A program made the position numbers and the translations under genes. Positions 34,125-45,900 of a stretch of DNA of 64,000 bases are shown piece by piece. The stretch is taken from NCBI GenBank assembly GCA_963576565.1, contig OY755038.1, positions 135,239,348-135,303,347 of the forward strand. Reading direction: 5' to 3'. Position 1 is the first letter of the stretch. Each line of letters starts with the position of its first letter. Origin of the DNA: Aspidapion aeneum. Lineage: Eukaryota > Arthropoda > Insecta > Coleoptera > Brentidae. The notes beneath the pieces are model-generated. The model saw only the letters and a program-made list of their open reading frames with translations. It was not told the origin of the DNA and did not search any database.

Positions 34125-34192
34125 GTAAGGCTACCAGCTTAGCAAGGCTACCAACTTAGTAAGGTTGCCAACTTAGTAAGGCTACCAACTTA
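34125..34192 (+). repeat. 17-bp minisatellite, 4 units
   Basis: Four copies of GTAAGGCTACCAACTTA with single-base variants. It lies within the presumed LTR that starts at 33934. Confidence 0.8.
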
Positions 34193-36171
34193 TGATATAC
34201 ATAACAGAAGCTGTAAATGTTCTAACAAATTTTGCTATCAGTATCAACCTTTGGAAGATTACACCTTGCAACCGTTTTTACCCAACTGCAGCACGGCGAA
34301 AGGAAGGGTAATATTTTTCGCTTCGTATGTAAGTTTGTATGTAAATAATATGTATTGATAAAAAAGGTGTGATTGCATTGCTACTGATCCCAAAGATGAT
34401 ATAGGCTATATTTTTTTAAACAGCAATGAACATGGCTGTCGCTAGACCCTATTTTGTCACATGATGTAGGTTTTAAGACATACAAATTACCTAAATTTCA
34501 GGCATTTTAATGAATTTTCCTTTGATAACTTATTGGAAATGTCCTCTAATTTGTTGTAATTACTTTTTAGTCCTCCCTGCTCCCACGCATCTCTTCTTCT
34601 GTCATTCCCCCATCCTCTTCAAAAACCATATTCACATAATTTTATCAAATATAGGGCGATTTCAACAATTCTTTCTGTGCACGCTTTAATATTTTTTTCC
34701 AACATCATTTTACTAGTTCCTTCGCTCCCTTTCCCTCTCTCCACACCCCATTTTCCTTATTAGTAATAGTTTTAGCTGTGACTTTCACAAATATAGAGCT
34801 ATTTCAAAAATTATTTCTGCACAACTTTGAGATTTTTTTCTACATCGTTTTACTAGTTCCCCCCTCCCTCTCCCCTCCACACTGTTTGCAGAAACGCACC
34901 CATCAACACTTTGGGCAGTTTAATGTTTAAGAAAATTGCATGATTTAGGTAATAATTAGGTGATTTAGTTAAACGAATAATTGCGTATGTGTTACACATT
35001 GACTAAGCACATATTTCGGTGATCTAAACAAAAAAAATAAAAAAAAAGGAAGGAAACACTGTTTGCGTCCGTAGAAAATCTACACGTACTTTCTGGGTAA
35101 CGCTAAATAAATAAATAAACCTAAAAGTTGGAAATAAAAAACATTTTAAATAAAAAAAAACACGCAGCTGCTAAATCTACTCGTACCTACTAGTAACAGT
35201 TAGGTACAAAATTACCCAATAACCCGATTCATGAGAATACAAAACTATAATTTCGTAAGTGCGCTTTGGGCATCAAAACTAAAAGTTGAAACATGTCGTA
35301 CATTATAGGTATAAACCAACCAACAATTTTTTTTTATTTGTAACTATTATGGCACTTATAAACCGCACACACGTGCCCCGACATTGTTTTTTGTATCCAC
35401 CGTAATGTTGTGAGTGGGACGGAATACATCCCACAAGGTGATTGACCCGGCGTGGCTCCTCTGGTAGCTATATTATATATTTTCTTGTGCTTTAGTAGAA
35501 TGAAGTTTGAATCTTGGATTCAAGTTGATTATATTCTATTAAAATTAAACAATAATATAATACAAGAGGTTGGGAAAAATATGTAAGTCTGTGTTATATT
35601 GGACGATATCTCATACTAATATTTTATCTTATTTTATAGTAAATGGTTTTAATTTTTTTTACTTATCTTGCTTTAGTAAAAAAAGACGAGAAAAATTCTA
35701 AATAATATTAATTTTATACGACTAGATAGCATGGAAAATTAATAATAAATTAAGATTTGTCAAAAATAATTTATGCCTATGTTATTACGATATCTGCACA
35801 TGACAGCTGTCAAGCTAGGGAAATTATCACTTATTAATTTTGCAGCTAGCCGACATAGCACAAAAATCACATTAACGTTAAATTAACGTGAACAAAAATA
35901 ACAAAGTTATTTTTTACTAGAAAACAACCTCATACCATGTAATATTTATTTTTGTTTAATCTACATGCTTAAAGATAGCTTAAAAACAAGTAGAAATCAA
36001 GCTATAAAAATGTACTTTTTGCTGAAGGTTCTGGTGCTGTGTATATAACGTCTTTTTATTTTTATGAGTCAAATTCACACTTGAAAAGTCCTCTACAACA
36101 TGTTCTAAAAGGCCACTAGATTTAGACTTCTCAAACCTACTACCTTTTGGCGTCTTTTTTTGTCAGGATAT
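34193..36171. other. non-coding stretch
   Basis: No gene, LTR pair or RNA could be supported. Two pyrimidine-rich duplicated lines (cctcccctcccc-like, around 34720 and 34860, each preceded by catcgttttactagttcc or similar) suggest a local ~130-bp duplication. Confidence 0.4.
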
Positions 36172-36317
36172 TGTCACAGAGAAAAATGGACCTAGGGGTC
36201 TTTAGTTCGGGGGCGTAAAAAATTATCGGAAACGGGGGAAGTTTAATACATATATTTCGTTTATAATTATACAGCGGATAAATCGACAGAAATTATAGCC
36301 TACGCTAACCTACCCAA
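36172..36317 (-). repeat. 146-bp LTR-like direct repeat, left copy
   Basis: It begins TGTCACAGAGAAAAATGG and ends gctaacctacccaa. It differs from 43519-43664 at three positions by eye. At 36318 it gives way to sequence leading into the (TA)n of element B. Confidence 0.75.
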
Positions 36318-36328
36318 TATTTCCATGT

Positions 36329-36333
<5 letters not shown>

Positions 36334-36426
<93 letters not shown>
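36334..36426. repeat. (TA)n microsatellite at left edge of element B
   Basis: About 90 bases of TA with one TTTA interruption near its right end. Confidence 0.9.
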
Positions 36427-38149
36427 TGATAAAGGGTACTTAGCCACCTCAAAACAAAGTATATAAACTACGGTGTCACCTCATATATAACTTTGGTACC
36501 TCACTTTTTTGAGGTGACAACGTTTTTCAATAAAAATTTCAGGGACGATTCCTAACACACTCAGCAAGCTGTGTGCAAAATTTTGTTCTGAGGTCACAAA
36601 ATGTTATATATAGCTACTTTTTGGCCGTGTAGTTCACGTATCTACCGGTGGCGCTAGCGTCGCTTTTACTGTAACTAAACGGTCCACTGAGTCACCTCGG
36701 TGGTATAAAACGTATTCTGCGTATTAAAACCGCGTCGCAGCGGCCTCAGAAATTTGGCAACATTGCAGATTAGATTTTAGACGCTACGGGTTTCTTTGTT
36801 ATATGTAATTTGTACCTGCTTTTTTTATCCTTGGAATATCTAATAGAATTCTCAGAAACAAGTGCCTGGGTCTGATATTTTAAGAGGGGCTTTGTAAAGG
36901 ATTATTATTGTATTTTTTATCTTATTGAAATATTTTGACTAATTTTGCTAGTCTTCTTATATTTTTTTGCCTATTCTGGCTGGTAGTTTTTAACGGTTTT
37001 ATTTAACTTGACTTGATTGATTTTCTAATATAATAAATTTTTGCGACAGCTATTCAGACACTTTTCTATGGGCAAGACTTGAAATTAGTTAAGTAGGTTA
37101 AAAGGTCCGAAGCTTGGCACAATTATAGAGCGATGCCTGCTCTTGCCGCTTTTTTAAAAAAATGGCGCACGAATTTTCTTTTTTTAAAATAACTTGGTTT
37201 TTGTACAAAGTTTGAAACAACAATTATAGTCAACAAAATTTTATACGAAAATGCTAAACTGTGTTTCTTGTTAGACTTAAAACAAGGTTCGAGATATGAT
37301 ATTAACCATTTTTTCATTTGAAATTTGTCCAATTTGTTATTTTGGTGGCCTTTAAATTAAATCGTTTAATGTAAAATTGTCAAAATATTGCTTGGTACTA
37401 TTACTGCGTGGCAAGCGCGAATTTTTAGCTAAATTTAGGGAGAGTAATGGTCGACGGAAAAAATATTTGTGCATTTATTTTTTTAGAGGGGGGAATTACC
37501 CCGTTACCCTCCTCAAATTCGCGCTTTCTGCCTTGCTTTACTCCAATAAGTCCCTAATGTATTTTGTGACAAATTTAAACATGCCTTGTACAGGTTGGGC
37601 CAATTTCGATATTTTTTGGGGATTTTAGGTATTTCTAGCAGAGATAGATAAAAGCAAGTGGACTGAGCTTGATTTTCGAGACGTTTTCAAATATCAAAGC
37701 CGGTTTTTAATACATATGGCTGCGTTTGAACTACGAGGGGTTTAACTTTTTAATTTACGAAAATTTAATTTTTTATTAGAAATTCAACTGCCAAACTAAA
37801 TTTATTTTATTACTTAGTGTTTGATATATAACATTAAAATCGTATTTTTCTTAATTTTTTGATATTTTTGATTTTTATTTTATATCTGAGGGCACGGCAG
37901 TGCCTCGCCAAGTTCGCGCGCCGTACCATCTTTTCTTGAAACGTTTCAGCCGATATTTGACCGATCTAAAACTCTACTTCGGAATGAGCTACGAATCTCA
38001 AACTTTGCACAGTCCATGGAGTTAACAACCAAGTTTCATGGAATTCCATAAAGTAGTAAAGTAGTTACGAAATTTTAAAAAACGTCGAAATTGCCACGCA
38101 CTCGCTCACTGATGTATAGATCATCAAAATTCTACTGTACTTCCAGACA

Positions 38150-39030
38150 TGCTACAAAGCCCAAATTTGGCAGACTGATAGAAATTATGACCAAAGCCCA
38201 GAATTCTAATTTACTCCCCTCCCCTATACATGTAAAGTTATGTAAAAGAAATGCTAGAGAGCTGAGCTTTAACCGTCTGATAGGAACTATGATAAAGCTA
38301 TAGAAAAAAATTTAAAAGCACCAAAATTATAATTGACTTTTCTCCCCTATAAATGTAATGTTATGTAAAATTAACACTGCCCACTTCCAGAAACGCTAGA
38401 GAGCTGAGCTTTAGAAGGCCGATTGTAACTATGATAGAACTATAGAAAAAAATTAAAATACACCAAAAATCTAATTTACTTCCCTCCCCTACACTATCTC
38501 ACTTCCAGAAACGCCAGAGAGCTGAGCTTTTGAAGACTAAAAGGCACCATAATAAAACTATAGGAAAAAAAATTAAAAACACCAAAATTTTAATTTACAT
38601 TGCACACTTCCAGAAACGCTAAGGAGCTGAGCTTTGGAAGGCTGAAAGGACCTACGATGAAACCATGGGAAAAAATTTAAAAACCTCCCCTATAAATGTA
38701 AAGTTATTTAAAAGTAACATTGCCCACTTCCAGAAACGGTAGAGAGCTGAGCTTTGGAAGGCCGATAGGAACTATGATAGAACTATAAAAAAAAATTAAA
38801 AACCCCAAATTTTAATTACTTCCCTGCCCTATAAATGTAAAGTTATGTAAAAGTAACAATCTCCACTTACAGAAAATCTAGAGAGCTGAGCTTTGGACGA
38901 CTGATGAAAAAAAAAACACAAGGTTTTAATTACTTCCCTCCCCTATAAATGTAAAGTTATGTAAAAGTAACATTGCCTATTTTCAGAAACGCTAGAGAGC
39001 TAAGCTTTGGATGGCTGATAGGAACTATTA
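38150..39030 (+). repeat. minisatellite inside element B, array 1
   Basis: Same ~120-140-bp unit as in copy A (gctagagagctgagctttgg; taaatgtaaagttatgtaaa), with more deletions between units. Confidence 0.8.
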
Positions 39031-39299
39031 TCTGGGGGCACAGTAGTGCCCGGCCAAGTTCGCGCGGAAATGACTGTACCATCTTTTCTTGAAACATTTA
39101 AGCCCATATTGGACCTATCTAAAACTCTCATTCGGAATGAGCTACGAAACTCAAACTTTGCACACAGTCGTAGATCTCTACAAGTTTCATGGAATTCCAT
39201 GAAATAGTAAAGTAGTTACGAAATTTCAAAAAACATCATAAATGCCACTCACTCACTTATGTATAGATCATCAAAATTCTACTGTACTTGCAGACACGC

Positions 39300-39925
39300 T
39301 ACAAAGCTGAAATTTGGCATACTGTTAGAAATTGTGACCAAACCATTGGAAAAAATCAAAAAACCCGAAAATTCTAATTCACTCCTCTCCCCCATACATG
39401 TAAAGTTATGTAAAAGTAACACTGCCCACTTCCAGAGGCGCTAGAGAGCTGAGCTATGGCAGACTAATAGGAAATATGACAAAACTATAGGAAAAAACTT
39501 AAAAACCCCAAAATTTTAATTTACTTCCCTACCCTATAAATGTAAATTTATGTAAAAGTAACATTGCGCACTTCCAGATACGTTAGAGAGCTGAGCTTCG
39601 GAAGGCCGATAGGAACTATGATAAAACTATAAAATAAAATTAAAAAACCCAAATTATAATTAACTTCCCTCCCCTTTAAATGTAAAGTTATGTAAAAGTA
39701 ACATTCTCCTCTTCCAGAATCGCTAGAGAGCTGAGCTTTGGAAGACTGATAGGAACTATGATAAAACTAAGTATAGTAAAAAATTTAAAAACACCAAAAT
39801 TTTAATTTACTTTCTTCCCCTATAAATGTAAAGTTATGTAAAATTAGCATTGCCTATTTCGAGGAACACTAGAGAGCTGAGCTTTAGAAGGCTGATAGGA
39901 ACTATGATAAAACCATAGGAAAATA
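39300..39925 (+). repeat. minisatellite inside element B, array 2
   Basis: Closely matches 28680-29290 of copy A, unit by unit. Confidence 0.8.
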
Positions 39926-41539
39926 TAAAAAAAACTTCAAAATTTTTAATAAGGCATTGCAAAATTTTGAATAATATTCCTCATATTTTACTACTTTAAA
40001 ACTTAAATATTATCCAAATCCTTTAAAAAAGGAGTGAAACCATAACAAAAACATTTTATGTAAAAAAAGCCAAGTACGCGAGAGTGGTGTTCCGTTAAAA
40101 GAATTGAGATAAAAGTAAAGCCAAGTTCTCCAATACAAATTTTAAAATGAAAGATTCTCACTAGTTTGGAAATGTTTTTGTAAACTTGGCTATTACGGTT
40201 GCAAATGACTCTTAGGCCCAGTGCTAAATTGAACATAAAGATAATATAATTTTGATATGACTTACTTGGAAATTAAATAATAAAAATGTCAAAGCTGCAA
40301 ATTGACAGTTGGTCTCTACTCAGTAAACACCATATTTCCTATTTCTTTTTCAGATACCGACATGATCATTTCATTTCATGGTTATGCTCGGGCTGAATAA
40401 GGCCTAATGAGGCCGAAACGCCTCCCCGAGCTACCTTTACCTCTGAGGACTTGCCCGTAAAACTTTTTTGTTAAGACTTTTTACCTCGTGAAATTCTTAG
40501 GCTGTCTTCTGCTACCTCTAAGGATTCGCCCGTGAAACTTTTTTGATAAAGAATGTCATTTACAAATTCTGACATCACGTCAACATTTGAGCCTTGTGAT
40601 TGCTGGTGGTTATTATTAGATTAATAATATTCGCGTTGGGCTGTGGCGTGGGCAAACACATCATTCCTGTATATGGTTTTCCTGTTTTAAACGGCTTAAC
40701 TAATTATCACAATTTATATTTTATTAATTTTTTTGTTACGGATAAATAATTTTTTTTTAAATTCTGTCATATCAATCATGTCATAAACATTGCAAACCCA
40801 AAAATATATAAATTAAGATAATCTAATAATTTTTTTTGCATTCTATAGAGTGTATTTTTGACAATTTCCTTTTAATGTTTATCGGATCTATGTGTAGAAT
40901 TTTTGACAGTAAGTAAACCATTTTTCAACAAAAATTGTATTTAGGACTTTTAAGCTATGCAATTTTTCTGAGATCACAAAACCTCAAAATGTGTTTTCCA
41001 AAAAAAATAACAGCAAGTTTTTCTATAATGAAAGTATAAATGTTCGGTTTTTTATATAAAGACAGTACGTTGTCACCATTAATCTGTTCTTACAAACTTT
41101 TGCAACCTTTTAAAGTTGTAATATTTCCTAAAGTGTCCCTAAATAAAAGTAAAGGTTGTTACCTTATATTTAATATTTAAATTTAGTTAGATAAAGCTAT
41201 TGTTGCTTATAGACTTACGCCATACGTTATCACCTTAATAAAACCGGCAACAGTGCCTGAGGTGGCAGGAAATAGCACATATCCAAAGGTTGTATATCGG
41301 TCTGAGGTCCGAACGTATTCCACGTATTTATCAAATATTAAAAAAAAAACTATTTACCCCTCTTTTGAAATTCTGGTAAAGGAACTTCCCCTCATGTCAT
41401 ATATGTACCTATATATGGGCTAACACCACTAGAAATAAGTGAGGTCAGGTCGTCATATCCTTAACGCCGAGGTGACAACGCCGAGTGCATCAATATCTAT
41501 TTTTTTTTCTTTCGAACCAAACCGGACCTCAAAATCATT

Positions 41540-41690
41540 CAGCAGAGAGGTTGTAAAGGTCGTGCAGGCGGTAACCGCCGTGCCAGAGGTTAGTACAAGT
41601 TATTTTTACTACTTATTTTTTGCCCGAAAATATATTAATACGATTATTTTCCCATTACTTCCCTTTTTATATTTTCTCTTTTAATTTAAG

Positions 41691-41728
<38 letters not shown>

Positions 41729-41926
41729 TCTATTTCAGGGAACTACTGTTGTGGCCGTATGGGCGAGGGAGGAGTGGCCCCCACAGACGCCGCCCGGGGC
41801 TTCCCACGTTGGCCGAAAATTAATCCGGGGAACGTGGTGTGAGATCTTTTTACTGTGTAGGCCCCGGCGGCCGAATATTCTTATATTATTAAAAAATTAC
41901 AAGTTATCCCCTGTGTTTTCTTTATA
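41540..41926 (+). other. candidate spliced exon pair, GC-rich, unknown
   Basis: An open segment ending GTGCCAGAG at 41588 meets a donor-like GTTAGT. A pyrimidine-rich acceptor (tttttctatttcag) ends at 41738, and the following GC-rich exon-like sequence stays in the same frame (intron 150 bases, phase 0). It is open to a stop near 41926. The predicted second part includes TTVVAVWAREEWPPQTP. No family is recognised. The contrast of composition with its AT-rich flanks is the main reason to list it; it could equally be a retroelement relic. Confidence 0.25.
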
Positions 41927-42810
41927 ATACCCTGATTTGTTTAAAAACCTCTTATTTAGAGTACCTAAATTCTTTAACAAAACTCAACCATATCTTTTAT
42001 ATATTTATTGTGCTTGGTACAATAGAAAGGCACAAGTTTTAGATTTTGCTTGTGCCCCCCCTTATTTTTATAGCTATTATTACTGCCGTTCTTAGATTTA
42101 TAGAACCGACATTTATTTACGTTCGAAAGTCGAAAGCGTTTAAGTAAATTATTGTACCTCCAAAAAAACGCCCCAACCCAGGAAAAGATTAAATGTACAA
42201 CCTTAACCTAAAAAACCCATAGTAATAGAACAAAAATACTCATCTTTTAATTTCGCCATAGTAGTAGAAAGGAAACCTCTCTCCTGGTGTGTGGTTCTTG
42301 ATGGCATAGCTACTGTGGTCCCGCGTTGGTACAAAACACTCATACCTTTTGGTTAAAACCTACTCAATCCAGTCTCAACCGCAGATACGAAGTGTTTTCG
42401 TACGTTCTTGTCCTTCGTTGTTTGAGCGGAGGGTATTACTTTTCTTTTTAGTCCTGGAGGGAGAGCGTGCAGGGTACTATTTTGTTGAGCAAGCCATCAA
42501 AGTTTTCTTGAGAGTGTATCTCAGCTCTCAAATGTTGAGTGGGTGTTATGTTATTTTTTAGTAAATATTTTCCCCAAGTAATGTAACTAAAGATCTTAGT
42601 ACTAAAGTACCAATAAGACGTGTGGGAAAAAATATCAATGGGGCATGAAATATTTCTTAGGCCGAAATGGCATACAGAATATTACACGTAAGATTATAAT
42701 TCTAATAAAATTTTCCTTTAAAAAATAAGTCGAACGACTATAGGGGATTTTTTATTTCGATGCCCTGTCAATAATCCCCTTTTTACTAAGAAAAACAAAA
42801 ATTCTAAAAA
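41927..42810. other. non-coding stretch
   Basis: No gene was supported. If the LTR-like repeats at 36.17 and 43.52 kb belong to one minus-strand element, this would be its interior, but no pol or gag similarity is visible. Confidence 0.4.
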
Positions 42811-43409
42811 TAATAGGAATAGTTTATCCCCAGGTTATTATATTCCAGCCGGACCCCATTGGATCGGGCAACGGGATATAACTAACGATTCTCCCGACGG
42901 ACCGATAGCATCAAACCATCTAAAGGTGAACCTACTAACATGAAATTTAATCCAAGTTATTATATTCCGGCCGGACCCCGTGGGATCGGCAACGGGATAC
43001 AACTAGTAGTTCCCCCGACGGACCCAGTACTATCAAACCATCAACAAATGCGAATTGCTATTATTAGGGGATATCTGTTCATACTATTATGTTAACCAAA
43101 ATCCAAAAAATAATAAGAATAATTTATCCCAAGGTCATTATATTCCAGCCGGACCCTATTGGATCGGGCAACGGGATATAACTAACGATTCTCCCGACGG
43201 ACCGATAGCATCAAACCATCTAAAGGTGAACCTACTATCATGAAATTTAATCCAAGTTATTGTATTCCGGCCGGACCCCGTGGGATCGGCAACAGGATAC
43301 AACTAGTAGTTCCCCCGACGGACCGCGTAATATCAAACCATCAAAAAGGCGAATTGCTATTATTAGGGGATATCCGTTCATATTATTTTTTGTTTAAAAT
43401 TTATTTGCC
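42811..43409 (+). repeat. 300-bp tandem repeat, 2 units, each with two half-units
   Basis: The second unit starts at 43111, exactly 300 bases after the first, and is nearly identical. Each unit has two related halves about 122 bases apart, marked by tattccagccggacccc/tattccggccggacccc, then cgacggacc and atcaaaccatc. The plus strand shows short open frames (IPAGPxWIGQRDI, then IPAGPRGIG) but these shift frame between halves. The array lies immediately inside a primer-binding-site-like sequence, in the leader position of a minus-strand LTR element. Confidence 0.8.
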
Positions 43410-43499
43410 TATTTGGTGTCAAGAGTCCTTATGGACTACGGAGAAAATGGGTTAGAAAAATATTCCTTACTATATGGAGATAGTAAGAAGGGGTCAAAC

Positions 43500-43514
43500 A
43501 CGGCGCCTCCACCA
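43500..43514 (-). promoter_or_regulatory. primer-binding-site candidate (minus strand)
   Basis: On the minus strand the sequence runs ...TCTCTGTGACA, TATT, TGGTGGAGGCGCCG. It starts TGG and lies four bases inside the LTR-like repeat, as expected for a Ty3/gypsy element. Confidence 0.5.
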
Positions 43515-43518
43515 AATA

Positions 43519-43664
43519 TGTCACAGAGAAAAATGGACCTAGGGGTCTTTAGTTTGGGGGCGTAGAAAATTATCGAAAACGGGGGAAGTTTAATACATAT
43601 ATTTCGTTTATAATTATACAGCGGATAAATCGACAGAAATTATAGCCTACGCTAACCTACCCAA
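43519..43664 (-). repeat. 146-bp LTR-like direct repeat, right copy
   Basis: Three differences from 36172-36317 by eye. It abuts the primer-binding-site candidate, so it is probably the inner end of a minus-strand 5' LTR that continues rightwards. Confidence 0.7.
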
Positions 43665-43772
43665 AAAAAATATGGAGAACCATAAATACGGCCATTAGGG
43701 CCTTACTGTGAATTATGCAGGGTAGGACTTGGGGGATGCAGTACACAGGACCACAGGTTCAGGGTTAAAAAA

Positions 43773-43920
43773 GAGACGACGTCCAGAAACTGGTTACGAT
43801 GCTCAGCGGACGTCCAGAAACTTGTTACGAACGCTTAGTTAAGGGACAAATGAGACGACGTCCAGAAACTGGTTACGAAGCTCAGTAGGACGTCCAGAAA
43901 CTGGTTACGAACGCTTAGTT
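43773..43920 (+). repeat. 79-bp tandem repeat, 2 units, 4 subunits
   Basis: GACGTCCAGAAACTGGTTACG occurs four times (one with a substitution) in two units starting at 43773 and 43852. It may lie within the presumed LTR. Confidence 0.8.
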
Positions 43921-44589
43921 GGGAGTGGACCCCGGGTACTGGTCACTTGTACGGTGTGTTAAATCGCCTTTTATATTAAATTATTGCAAATTCAGCAATA
44001 TTGCTAGTGACGATGGTTTTCGATACTTATGTACCACAATTATTATTATTGCCAATAACTTGGTATTTTATAATAATAGATGCACGCCTTTAATTTATAT
44101 GGATCCCAATAATTAAATTAATACGAAGTGCATCTGTTTTGTTTAGATAAATGTATCACTTTGGGATAGTTTAACTGTGTGACAATATTTTAACAACTTT
44201 TTTTTAAAATAAAAGTGACGCGAAAGGAAGTTATAAAAGTTCACAAGTTTAAGACTACAAGACAATTTTAGAGATGGCGCTTAAGACAAGACAAAATATC
44301 TATATATACATTATGTTTTTTTTAAAGCTTAACACAATTTTTTAACATTAAACACTTTTACAGAATATTAATGTATCTTTATTAGGTTAATAGCTGATGC
44401 GTCGTGATCGTGAAGGATCAGGGATCAGTTCCTTAACAGGTTTTTGGAGTAGGCCGCCTGAGATTAACAATATGTTTAAGTAGCTCTCGCTTATAACCCA
44501 GCAAATAGTAAAACTAAAAGTGTAAATCATTAGAAAAACTAGTGCAAACATCTTATGAAGCGCTGGTCAACCGACAGCAACAAAAAATT
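43921..44589. other. non-coding stretch upstream of the LINE
   Basis: No gene was found. A gatcgtgaaggatcagggatc repeat-rich patch lies near 44405. Part may be the LINE 5' untranslated region. Confidence 0.4.
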
Positions 44590-44747
44590 GTAAGTTTGAA
44601 TCTATTTTTATCAGAAACCGGTAATTTTGAACATTGTTTACATATAAAACTCGCTTCTTCTCAATAAGGCAAGGTCGATAAAACAGTACCAGATAGCCGA
44701 GGCCTTCTATATTTTAAATCGGCCGGAATATATGTTAAGAGAGCAAA

Positions 44748-45545
44748 ATGTCTGTAACCAACGACCAGATATTTAGTCTTTTGCAAGAAGTGAAGCAACA
44801 AAACAATTTGATTAAGACAGATATTCAAGCTATCAAAGAAGATTTGGGAAGATTCGACGGGAAGATACAAGATCTCGAACATAAAGTAAGTCTATTAGAG
44901 TGTGAAAATTCAACTTTAAAAAGAAAAATCAACTATTTGGAGGAAACAGGAAAAAAGAACCAGGTCATAGTACTGGGATTAAGAGAAGAAGAAGAAGAGG
45001 AGTTGGAAAAAAATATATTGGAACTAATTAGTCAAAAACTGCAAGTGAGAGTTAACACACAAGATATTGACAATTTATATCGGATAGGTAACCAAACCGA
45101 CGAAAATCCAAGACCTGTAATAGTAAGATTCGTTAGCTACTCTGTAAAGCAACAAGTCCTGAGAAATAGTGGAAAGCTGAAAGAAACGGGTATTAGCATC
45201 ACTAACGATTTGACTCAAGAACAGCAACATATTCAAAAAATCCTGTATAAATTTTACAAAATAGCAAAGGAAAAGCAGTTTACTACAAAAATCTCAAAAA
45301 ACCAATTATTTGTCAACGGTGAGTGCTTTAGTGTTGCTGTCCTTAAAGAAGCTGACAAGGAATCATTTACCGACTTTTTTGTCAACAAAAAGCATCTCTT
45401 TAAAAATAACAGCGCACCTGCGACGCCTGATATTCAAAAATCCAGTAAATTAGACCTTGCTATTGGCAGTGGGGAAGTTTTTGCTACCCCAAAAAATAAG
45501 GAAAAAACTTCTAAGGTGATCATTTCCGAAGAAAAGAGCAAATAG
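44748..45545 (+). CDS. LINE ORF1 protein, 265 aa
   Basis: RNA-binding chaperone-type protein of the retrotransposon. An N-terminal coiled coil (about residues 10-65, heptads around IKEDLGRFDGKIQDLEHKV) is followed by an RRM-like fold. That fold starts NQVIVLGLREEEEEE at about residue 75 and continues RPVIVRFVSYSVKQQVLR to ITNDLT. A Lys/Ser-rich tail closes the protein. The ATG at 44748 is the first in an open frame without interruption. A stop at 45543 is followed by lysine-rich sequence, so the tail may once have been longer. No zinc knuckle is seen. Confidence 0.85.
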   Translation: MSVTNDQIFSLLQEVKQQNNLIKTDIQAIKEDLGRFDGKIQDLEHKVSLLECENSTLKRKINYLEETGKKNQVIVLGLREEEEEELEKNILELISQKLQVRVNTQDIDNLYRIGNQTDENPRPVIVRFVSYSVKQQVLRNSGKLKETGISITNDLTQEQQHIQKILYKFYKIAKEKQFTTKISKNQLFVNGECFSVAVLKEADKESFTDFFVNKKHLFKNNSAPATPDIQKSSKLDLAIGSGEVFATPKNKEKTSKVIISEEKSK

Positions 45546-45900
45546 AAGAAATCAGAAAAGAATAAACCAACACCCGTGAAACTAAGAGCTACGAGGCAGA
45601 CCGGAAAAACTAGCTCTACATCTGGTTCTGGAAATACATCCCAAAAACTTTGGAACTTTTAGTTATTTTTCTGTTGCAATATAGTTAGATTTGATTTAGT
45701 TTGTTTAATGTGTAGGTTTTCTATTTGCTTGCGTTTTTTTTACTTTCTATTTTATTTTATATATTTGTTTTTATATTTTTTTACCTGCAGTTTTTGTGAC
45801 CACAAATAATTCCAGAGCGATTTTAAATTAAATTATTTTATATCACTATATTTATTTCATTTTTTGTTTGTTTTTTTGTTAATAATTATCAAGAATTATT

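Larger units (their letters stand above)
36427..41494 (+). mobile_element. large non-coding element, copy B (~5.1 kb)
   Basis: It matches copy A block by block: 36427-37357 with 24760-25735, 37363-37779 with 28237-28650, and 39295-41494 with about 28653-30893. The ends and GAGGTGAC-type motifs are the same. It differs in lacking A's 2.5-kb block and in carrying 37780-39294, which itself repeats the ttcgcgcgccgtaccatctt segment and the minisatellite. No right-hand (TA)n is present. No coding capacity was seen. Confidence 0.7.

Noticed and set aside
42811..43455. Repeat protein (IPAGPxWIG units)
   Set aside because: The frame shifts between half-units and stops occur within each unit; the nucleotide repeat explains the similarity better.
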